Positions 1 through 4,120 of a stretch of DNA of 7,119 bases are shown here, one piece after another. The number at the start of each line of letters is the position of its first letter. The stretch's first letter is position 1. A model generated the notes under the pieces. That model did not search any database, was not told the origin of the DNA, and saw only the letters and a list, made by a program, of their open reading frames with translations. Source of the DNA: JAQVUB01 sp033809415 (GTDB lineage Bacteria > Verrucomicrobiota > Lentisphaeria > Oligosphaerales > Oligosphaeraceae); the NCBI GenBank assembly GCA_033809415.1, contig JAPXLT010000248.1, positions 1-7,119 on the forward strand, in the 5' to 3' direction. The position numbers were made by a program, and so were the translations under genes.

Positions 1-329
1 CGGCGAAGATAAGCACCGTCTATCCACCAGGTCTTGTGGATTTCAATGTCGGGCAGATTTGCATTCCGGCAGCGGAAAAAGAGAATGTTATCGCGGGTTT
101 CATCCGCTATGACTTGGTCATCCCGCTCGAAAGCCTCCGCATCCCCTTTCCTGCTTTTCAGGAAATAGTGATTTTCAGTCTGCGCAACCACTTTGTTCTG
201 CCCCCTGAAAGCACTGGTCAGCGCTCCGGTTTTCTGCTCGAATAAAAAACGCTGGCTGCCAGTTTGCAACTGACCTGAAACAGTCATCACGCCGGCAAAA
301 AACAAAGCCAAGCAACATAATATGCGCAT
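1..329 (-). CDS. Exported protein of unknown function, N-terminal part (possibly carbohydrate-active)
   Basis: The gene reads leftward off the window, so only the first 109 codons are visible. The ATG at 329-327 is preceded by AGGAG (338-342) with 8 bases of spacing, which fixes the start. The protein opens with a signal peptide: MR, then a hydrophobic stretch ILCCLALFFAGVMTV, then a likely cleavage near VSG/Q at residues 17-20. The two early cysteines are too close to the start for a convincing lipobox. The mature part (RFLFEQKTGALTSAF, then alternating polar and hydrophobic residues up to IEIHKTWWIDG) reads like strands of an N-terminal beta-sandwich, as seen before the catalytic domain of many large glycoside hydrolases. 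That assignment is inference from texture, not a recognised motif. It follows the pseudopilin gene after a 339-bp spacer and so may have its own promoter, though I found no good one. Confidence 0.75.
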   Translation of the reverse strand, partial: MRILCCLALFFAGVMTVSGQLQTGSQRFLFEQKTGALTSAFRGQNKVVAQTENHYFLKSRKGDAEAFERDDQVIADETRDNILFFRCRNANLPDIEIHKTWWIDGAYLR

Positions 330-413
330 TTGCAACACTCCTTTCGGAATTACTGGAAAATCAACCATCCTAAAAAACAGTTGACTTTTTCCGTTGATCG
401 GCAATCAGAATCT

Positions 414-490
414 ATTTTTGTCCACGGGAAGCACGGAAAACGCGGAAAAATTTGTAGAAGTATTACTTTGACGGGTGGGATGGCATGCGG
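414..490 (+). repeat. 77-bp dispersed intergenic repeat, copy A
   Basis: This segment matches 3718-3794 over its whole length at roughly 80 percent identity by eye, with two compensating single-base indels. The best-kept core is TTTTGTCCACGG, then AAGCACGGAAAAC, CGG, AAAATTTGTAG, then GACGG, TGGG and TGGCATGC at the right end. Both copies lie in the same orientation in gene-free spacers. On the minus strand both give the peptide FPCFPWTK, which reflects the repeat and not a gene. It is probably a genome-wide dispersed element. Confidence 0.8.
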
Positions 491-560
491 TTTAAAAAGT
501 AGCGCAACCGTCTTGTGATTATTCTGACTGTCGTGGGCTGCGGGGGGATGTCCTTGCCCT

Positions 561-587
561 GTCCACACCGTCCACACTGTCCACCAC
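561..587 (+). repeat. 9-bp tandem array (GTCCACACC-like, three copies)
   Basis: Three adjacent units read GTCCACACC (561-569), GTCCACACT (570-578) and GTCCACCAC (579-587). Looser GTCC and CCCACACCAC words flank them (549-605). The array shares a GTCCA core with the array at 6561-6654 in another spacer. Confidence 0.65.
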
Positions 588-668
588 GTCTGACCCACAC
601 CACGCACTACAGAAGACTGACACATTACGTTTTCTTCGGGATATCCACCGCTGGCTGCATGAGAAATC

Positions 669-1367
669 TCAATGCGGATAATAGAGAGCGAAGGTTTCCT
701 TGAGTAAAAACAAGCCTTTATTTGCCAGCCCCTCCGCGCTGTGCAACGATGTGGAAATCCGGCGGTTGGCCACCCGGCAGTCCGGGTCCAAGGCCGCGAC
801 ATGACCATCCCCCATCACCGAATGCGTCTTCTTCTTGTGCCGCAGATGAACCTTGTATGCGTCGTTGAATTTTCCCATGCGGACATAGAAGTACTGGATC
901 ATGCCAGGATAACCGAGAGCAGCCCAGCTAGGCAGAGGCTCGGTATGAATGCTGTCAGTATAGAGCATCGTCTCTTGCGGATGCCAGATGTCTGTCAGCA
1001 AATACGTTTCACTGCCTTGATATCCTGCACAACGCGCATAAGTAAAGACCATATATCTGGCCTGCGACGGTGCCCAGGACGGGCAAACGCAATAATCCAA
1101 ATTACTGATGTAGCCATTGTCGAGGAAAACTTTGGTCCAGCTGATACCAGGACTGCCGTAGTTTCCATAGATTCCTCTGCCATCGTAATCCTCCGCATAC
1201 ATAAAGTAGGTGACACCAAGCTGCCGCAGATTGCTGACACATTTGATGTCCTTGGCACGCTGACGCGCAGCGCTCAATGCCGGCAGCAACATCGAAGCCA
1301 GCACGGCAATAATGGCAATGACGACTAACAATTCGATTAAGGTAAAGTCTTTCTTGTGCTGTTTCAT
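669..1367 (-). CDS. Type II secretion pseudopilin-like protein with H-X9-DG domain
   Basis: 232 residues. The amino end carries a class III prepilin signal: short basic leader MKQHKKD, then FTLIELLVVIAIIAVLASMLLPAL (residues 8-31) with Phe8 as the predicted first mature residue and Glu12 at position +5. The usual Gly before the cleavage site is replaced by Asp7. A conserved-looking CVSNLRQLG follows at 43-51, the form common in the prepilin-type N-cleavage family of Lentisphaerota and Planctomycetota. The C-terminal part contains a perfect H-X9-DG motif (His177, Asp187-Gly188). These proteins are present in many copies in such genomes and are thought to be exported and membrane-tethered; their role is not established. 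The start has AGGG about 6 bases upstream. A 105-bp gap separates it from the SGNH gene on the same strand, so it may be read from the same transcript. No other secretion genes are visible. Confidence 0.93.
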   Translation of the reverse strand: MKQHKKDFTLIELLVVIAIIAVLASMLLPALSAARQRAKDIKCVSNLRQLGVTYFMYAEDYDGRGIYGNYGSPGISWTKVFLDNGYISNLDYCVCPSWAPSQARYMVFTYARCAGYQGSETYLLTDIWHPQETMLYTDSIHTEPLPSWAALGYPGMIQYFYVRMGKFNDAYKVHLRHKKKTHSVMGDGHVAALDPDCRVANRRISTSLHSAEGLANKGLFLLKETFALYYPH

Positions 1368-1472
1368 TGGATGCCCTTTTCGTTTTCAAAGTGGATGTTC
1401 ATAAGTAATCAAACCATTGGTATGGGGAAAACTGGTTGTTTGGCTTCGTTGCACCTTCAGCGGCAAGCAGTT

Positions 1473-2333
1473 TTACTCCAGCATCCCGGCGAGTTGGGCA
1501 GGGTAAGTATCTCCGGAAACACTGCCGGCACCGGTCATGTGCGCCCCGTAGGTAATGCTGTCACCCAGACAGGCAATGCGGCGGTGCGGAAGCTTGTGCT
1601 GTTTGATCATATCGGCAATGGCCTGGGCCAGCAGCCGGTAGCCTTCGGCAGTCGGATGCACCCCATCGGCACTTTTTTCATTAACCGGATTGCGCAGCAA
1701 TGATTTTTCACCAGCCAGATCGCCACGTTCCATCACAATCTGATGGAAATCCACCAGTTGCAACTGGAATTCACGGGCGAGATCAGAGAGAATCCGGTGG
1801 CAGGTCAGGATGCGTTCCTGCGGCGGCGTGTCGCCGTAGGCTGTTTTCTTGTGCCGTTTCAGCAAGAGTTCCTCGATGCATGGGGGCGGCGTGACCAGCA
1901 GGACTTTGCTGCCAATTGCCTGCAATGCCTGAATGATCTGCCGCATGTTCTGTTCGTATTGCTCCGGTGAGCTGAGCTTGCTGCTGTTAAGCGCATCATT
2001 GGTGCCGACGAGGACAATGCTTAAATCTGGGTTGAAAGCCTTTGCCTTTGAAATTTCCAGCCGCAAGACATTCGTGCTGCTGGCGCCGGGGATGCCGAAA
2101 TTGGCCAGCAAGGTTTTGCGCGATTCGGAAGCCAAAGTGCCAGTTTCGCCTTGGGCAAAATGCTTGGAGGTCGCTGATCTTAAATCTGAATTTCCCTTGA
2201 GCAGCTCGCTATTTGCCATGATCTGTACCTGCTTGCCGGTTTTTTGTGTCGGTGCAATATGAATATGGTCGGCGCTCACGCTCAGGCAGCATACACCAAG
2301 TACCATTGCCTTGCCTAAACCTTTACGGAGCAT
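1473..2333 (-). CDS. Exported SGNH/GDSL-type esterase, circularly permuted
   Basis: 286 residues with an N-terminal signal peptide (MLRKGLGKAMVLGVCCLSVSA, probable cleavage after Ala21). SGNH hydrolases cleave esters such as acetyl groups on glycans, using Ser in block I (GDS), Gly in block II, Asn in block III (GxND) and Asp-His in block V (DxxHP). All are present here but in rotated order. Block II-like NFGIPG is at 78-83, GTND at 110-113, DGVHP at 223-227, and only then GDSITYG at 257-263, followed by TYPAQLAGMLE and the stop. In the normal order the TYPAQL helix leads directly into NFG, so the new ends fall exactly at that loop. The native C-terminal helix is joined to strand 1 through KLPHRR. 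Residues 22-77 are not recognised. The ATG overlaps the regulator stop by 11 bases, with AAAGGG 10 bases upstream, so the two are probably translationally coupled. The substrate is unknown; a glycan acyl ester is inferred from context. Confidence 0.88.
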   Translation of the reverse strand: MLRKGLGKAMVLGVCCLSVSADHIHIAPTQKTGKQVQIMANSELLKGNSDLRSATSKHFAQGETGTLASESRKTLLANFGIPGASSTNVLRLEISKAKAFNPDLSIVLVGTNDALNSSKLSSPEQYEQNMRQIIQALQAIGSKVLLVTPPPCIEELLLKRHKKTAYGDTPPQERILTCHRILSDLAREFQLQLVDFHQIVMERGDLAGEKSLLRNPVNEKSADGVHPTAEGYRLLAQAIADMIKQHKLPHRRIACLGDSITYGAHMTGAGSVSGDTYPAQLAGMLE

Positions 2334-3534
2334 CGTGGTTTTGCCCTTTCTTGCAGTTGATAGTCGTAGAACTCTTCAATAACGGGCTTTCAGCGCCGGA
2401 TGCAGCTGATGATTGCATATTGAAGACCTGAAAGACATGCTTCGTGCTTGACAAGGCGTCCGGTGTCTGTGCTTTGCGGATAATCAGCTGTGGCAGAAGT
2501 TTTGTGAAACGTAGACCGGATTTTTGCCGCAGACGTTGCACCGCCACCTGCCCCATGCGGACAAAATCAATGCCGACGGTACTCTGTTTTCGAAAGGGCT
2601 GATAGATGTAATTATCATATCCAATGACCGGAATCGATTGCTTCCCGATATGCTCCAGATATTGTGCAGCTGTCGCGGCCATAAGGTCATTACTGCAAAA
2701 CACACTGTCCAGATCAGTGGCTTGTTTGTAGAGCGTAGCGAAAAAATTATAATTATCTGAGAAAAGGTCTTGTGTTTCAGGATAAGGCTGTTGCAGGAAA
2801 ACCCGCCCGTCCGTGCCATGATCCCGCAAAGCGGCCAGAAAACCGCGCCGCCTCTCCTGATATACTTGGTCAAGGTTAGCCCGTTCCCAGACAACAGGCT
2901 TGCGGCTGCCAGCCTGCAACAAAAGATACTCTGCCGCCATGTAGCCACCAGCAAAATCATCATTGAAAACCCCATATAGATTTTCCGGCAGGGTCTCGAT
3001 CCCATCCAAATAATAGTTCACCTGCACGAAACGAACTTGAGGATATTGTTCAACTAGGTTCTTGATCATATCAAAATGCTGACAGCGCAACAGCAATACA
3101 CCGCATACCCGCATACCCGGATTGTTCAGATAATATTGCAACGAATTAACAAAGTCCGGCGCAGCAAACACGACCTCACTGTCTGGCTCCTTGGCCACTT
3201 CCTCACGAATACCTTGCATTATCAGGTCCCCGACCGAACCGTAACTGGCTAATGAAAAATCGCTGGCAATGATGAAAATAGATTTGACATCCGGAACGCG
3301 CAGCGGAGTATCACCAACTACCAGCTGACGACCGATCCGCTTTCCAATCCCCTCCTTCAACATCAATTCCACCGCGCGCTGAGCCGTGCGCATACTGACC
3401 CCAGCCATATCACAAATCCTCGCCAAGGTCGGCAACGCATCCCCACTCTTCAAACCACGCGCATTGATCTCAGCCTGAAGCTGATCCTTGACCTGTACAT
3501 AAACTGGTATGTGACTGGAAAAATCAATGTCCAT
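2323..3534 (-). CDS. GntR/LacI hybrid transcriptional regulator (AraR-like architecture)
   Basis: 403 residues. Residues 8-75 form a GntR-type winged helix: YVQVKDQLQAEI, LKSGDALPT, and the recognition region AGVSMRTAQRAVELMLKEG at 44-62. Residues 84-355 form a LacI/periplasmic-binding-protein effector domain, recognisable from VFNDDFAGGYMAAEYLL (189-205), QERRRGFLAAL (226-236), DSVFCSNDLMA (276-286), IPVIGYDNY (301-309) and STVGIDFVRMGQVAVQRL (318-335). This architecture usually binds DNA as a dimer and is released by a sugar. The core should end near LLPQLIIRKA (355). A further 48 residues, rich in Ser, Lys and Ala, run on into the overlap with the SGNH start, which is unusual. It is transcribed divergently from the GH2 gene, its likely target. 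The start is supported by AAGG 7 bases upstream and a near-consensus promoter. The ligand is unknown; a mannose-containing sugar is a guess from the neighbour. Confidence 0.93.
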   Translation of the reverse strand: MDIDFSSHIPVYVQVKDQLQAEINARGLKSGDALPTLARICDMAGVSMRTAQRAVELMLKEGIGKRIGRQLVVGDTPLRVPDVKSIFIIASDFSLASYGSVGDLIMQGIREEVAKEPDSEVVFAAPDFVNSLQYYLNNPGMRVCGVLLLRCQHFDMIKNLVEQYPQVRFVQVNYYLDGIETLPENLYGVFNDDFAGGYMAAEYLLLQAGSRKPVVWERANLDQVYQERRRGFLAALRDHGTDGRVFLQQPYPETQDLFSDNYNFFATLYKQATDLDSVFCSNDLMAATAAQYLEHIGKQSIPVIGYDNYIYQPFRKQSTVGIDFVRMGQVAVQRLRQKSGLRFTKLLPQLIIRKAQTPDALSSTKHVFQVFNMQSSAASGAESPLLKSSTTINCKKGQNHDAP

Positions 3535-3568
3535 AAAGTAACCTTAATTATCCCCTAAAAATCCTGCA

Positions 3569-3585
3569 ATCATACCTAAATATAC
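3569..3585. promoter_or_regulatory. Candidate operator in regulator promoter (ATAC half-sites)
   Basis: Two ATAC words start at 3572 and 3582, 10 bases apart, within TCATACCTAAATATAC. The pair overlaps the regulator -10 box, a good position for autorepression. The left half, TCATAC, recurs twice in the GH2 leader (4076-4081, 4087-4092). The link to the adjacent regulator is inference. The spacing differs (10 here, 11 there), and GntR-type operators are usually inverted and not direct repeats. Confidence 0.3.
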
Positions 3586-3606
3586 CTTGCGTTTTTGCCA
3601 TGTCAA
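3579..3606 (-). promoter_or_regulatory. Sigma-70 promoter of the regulator-SGNH operon
   Basis: Reading leftward, a perfect -35 box TTGACA (3606-3601) is separated by 16 bases from a -10 box TATATT (3584-3579, five of six to consensus). A start near 3571 would give a leader of about 37 bases before the regulator ATG at 3534. It is the best promoter in the window. The -10 box lies inside the candidate operator. Confidence 0.65.
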
Positions 3607-3629
3607 ATTTTTTCGGCAAATTTTTTCGG
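3604..3629 (-). repeat. Perfect 13-bp tandem duplication with A/T tracts at the -35 box
   Basis: On the minus strand CCGAAAAAATTTG occurs twice back to back, 3629-3617 and 3616-3604. The second copy supplies the TTG of the -35 box. Its A6T3 tracts lie directly upstream of the promoter, where an UP element or an intrinsic bend would act, so it may boost regulator transcription. That role is inference. Confidence 0.6.
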
Positions 3630-3690
3630 GTCTTTTTGTGCTTTTCGTTGTTCAAAAAGAATTCCTTCCATTAACAGACATTACGCAATA

Positions 3691-3717
3691 CTTGGCGTGG
3701 ACTGGCGTCCACAACCC
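3691..3717 (+). repeat. Dispersed hairpin module, copy 1
   Basis: CTTGGCGTGGACTGGCGTCC and the bases after it match 6420-6447 with three substitutions and one indel. The stem GTGGAC (3697-3702) pairs with GTCCAC (3707-3712) around the loop TGGC. The A-T pair 3701/3708 is replaced by G-C in the other copy, so pairing is preserved. There is no T-run, so it is not a typical intrinsic terminator. Confidence 0.75.
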
Positions 3718-3794
3718 ATTTTTTGTCCACGGAAAGCACGGAAAACTCGGAAAATTTGTAGGGTTGCTGCTTCGACGGATGGGCTGGCATGCAG
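3718..3794 (+). repeat. 77-bp dispersed intergenic repeat, copy B
   Basis: This is the second copy of the element at 414-490, in the same orientation, and it starts immediately after the hairpin module. The right end keeps GACGGATGGGCTGGCATGC; most differences fall in the middle after TTTGTAG, while both ends are well preserved. Confidence 0.8.
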
Positions 3795-3826
3795 AATCGC
3801 GGTTTGGTCTGTTGGTTTCTCCGACA

Positions 3827-3841
3827 GATCGGTCGGATCGG
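3827..3841 (+). repeat. 15-bp word GATCGGTCGGATCGG, copy 1
   Basis: An exact 15-base match to 6504-6518, in the same orientation. The word is itself a partial 9-bp tandem repeat (GATCGGTCG, GATCGG). An exact 15-base match is unlikely by chance in 7 kb, and the order relative to the other modules is the same on both sides of the GH2 gene. Confidence 0.65.
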
Positions 3842-3862
3842 TACAATGTTTTGCGCCGTAGG

Positions 3863-3899
3863 TGCTTAACCATGCTTAACCCCTGGCTTTTGGGGTAAG
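3863..3899 (+). repeat. 10-bp tandem repeat leading into an imperfect hairpin
   Basis: TGCTTAACCA (3863-3872) is followed directly by TGCTTAACCC (3873-3882). The second copy forms the left arm of an inverted repeat: CTTAACCCC (3875-3883) against GGGGTAAG (3892-3899), 8 pairs with one bulged A around an 8-base loop. No T-run follows, so a terminator role is unlikely. It lies too far upstream of GH2 (about 220 bp) for a simple leader role unless transcription starts before it. Confidence 0.4.
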
Positions 3900-3983
3900 G
3901 TACCTCCAAAGACAGTGCATTGTAAAGGCACCACAATCAGACGGAGAAGTGCTTATATGCCAATGACTTGAAGCTTGCTTTTC

Positions 3984-4027
3984 AAAAAATCTTTCCCAAA
4001 AAAGAAGAGGTTGGGCAATAGTAGCAC
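3984..4027 (+). repeat. 44-bp dispersed element, copy 1
   Basis: It matches 6655-6697 at about 80 percent identity with one indel. Shared blocks are AAAAAATCTT at the left, AAAAAGAAGA in the middle, TTGGGC, then AGTAGCAC at the right. In this copy it sits just upstream of the GH2 leader. Its function is unknown. Confidence 0.7.
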
Positions 4028-4073
4028 CGGGGATTGTTTGATGGTCGCATTGGAAACAGTATATTAAAGCGTA

Positions 4074-4095
4074 ATTCATACTATATTCATACATG
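4074..4095 (+). promoter_or_regulatory. 11-bp direct repeats in the GH2 leader, candidate operator
   Basis: ATTCATACTAT (4074-4084) is followed directly by ATTCATACATG (4085-4095), which share the first eight bases at an 11-base, one-turn period. The TCATAC core also occurs in the regulator promoter. A TATATT at 4060-4065 could be the GH2 -10 box, but no good -35 precedes it at 16-18 bases, which would fit an activated or unusual promoter. The repeats would then lie just after the transcription start, in a repressing position. Confidence 0.35.
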
Positions 4096-4107
4096 TTTAT
4101 GGTTTTC

Positions 4108-4113
4108 GGAGGG
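4108..4113 (+). promoter_or_regulatory. Shine-Dalgarno that sets the GH2 start
   Basis: GGAGGG ends 7 bases before the ATG at 4121 and 10 before the second ATG at 4124. The in-frame TTG at 4034 has no such site, and the 29 extra residues from it are unlike a family amino end. The start is therefore 4121, possibly 4124. Confidence 0.85.
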
Positions 4114-4120
4114 ATTTTTT

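Larger units (their letters stand above)
330..668. other. Repeat-bearing spacer between two minus-strand genes
   Basis: No credible gene lies here. Open frames on either strand are translations of repeat sequence (for example minus-strand FPCFPWTK and TVWTVWT peptides). The spacer holds the 77-bp dispersed element at 414-490, a three-copy 9-bp tandem array at 561-587, and, next to the left gene, its Shine-Dalgarno. I saw no strong sigma-70 promoter for the gene at 1-329 and no convincing intrinsic terminator for the pseudopilin gene. Confidence 0.7.
3535..4120. other. Divergent regulator/GH2 spacer carrying promoters and four dispersed repeats
   Basis: This 586-bp spacer has no credible gene. 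From left to right it holds the regulator promoter and A-tract repeat (3569-3629), the hairpin module (3691-3717), the 77-bp element (3718-3794), the 15-bp word (3827-3841), a small hairpin (3863-3899), the 44-bp element (3984-4027), and the GH2 leader with 11-bp repeats and Shine-Dalgarno (4074-4113). Short frames here translate repeat sequence and were discarded. No riboswitch fold was recognised. Confidence 0.7.

Noticed and set aside
530..545. Third copy of the hairpin module (TCGTGGGCTG)
   Set aside because: Only about nine bases match and the right stem arm is missing.
350..808. 152-codon minus-strand frame
   Set aside because: It covers the 77-bp repeat and the 9-bp array (FPCFPWTK, TVWTVWT) and overlaps the end of the pseudopilin gene in another frame.
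741..1328. 195-codon open frame on the plus strand
   Set aside because: It lies wholly antisense to the well-supported pseudopilin gene, has no recognisable domain and has no ribosome site.
2274..2333. Lipoprotein signal in the SGNH protein (cysteines at residues 15-16)
   Set aside because: The residues before Cys (LGV) do not fit a lipobox, while SVSA/D is a good ordinary signal-peptidase site.
414..3794. Insertion-sequence or MITE ends in the 77-bp element
   Set aside because: No terminal inverted repeats or target duplications are visible; it is kept only as a dispersed repeat.
3842..4000. Riboswitch in the GH2 leader region
   Set aside because: Only short unconnected inverted repeats are present and no known riboswitch core was recognised.
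4034..4120. In-frame upstream extension of the GH2 gene beginning at TTG 4034
   Set aside because: There is no ribosome site before 4034, while GGAGGG lies 7 bases before ATG 4121, and the family's amino end starts at LNGTWNL.
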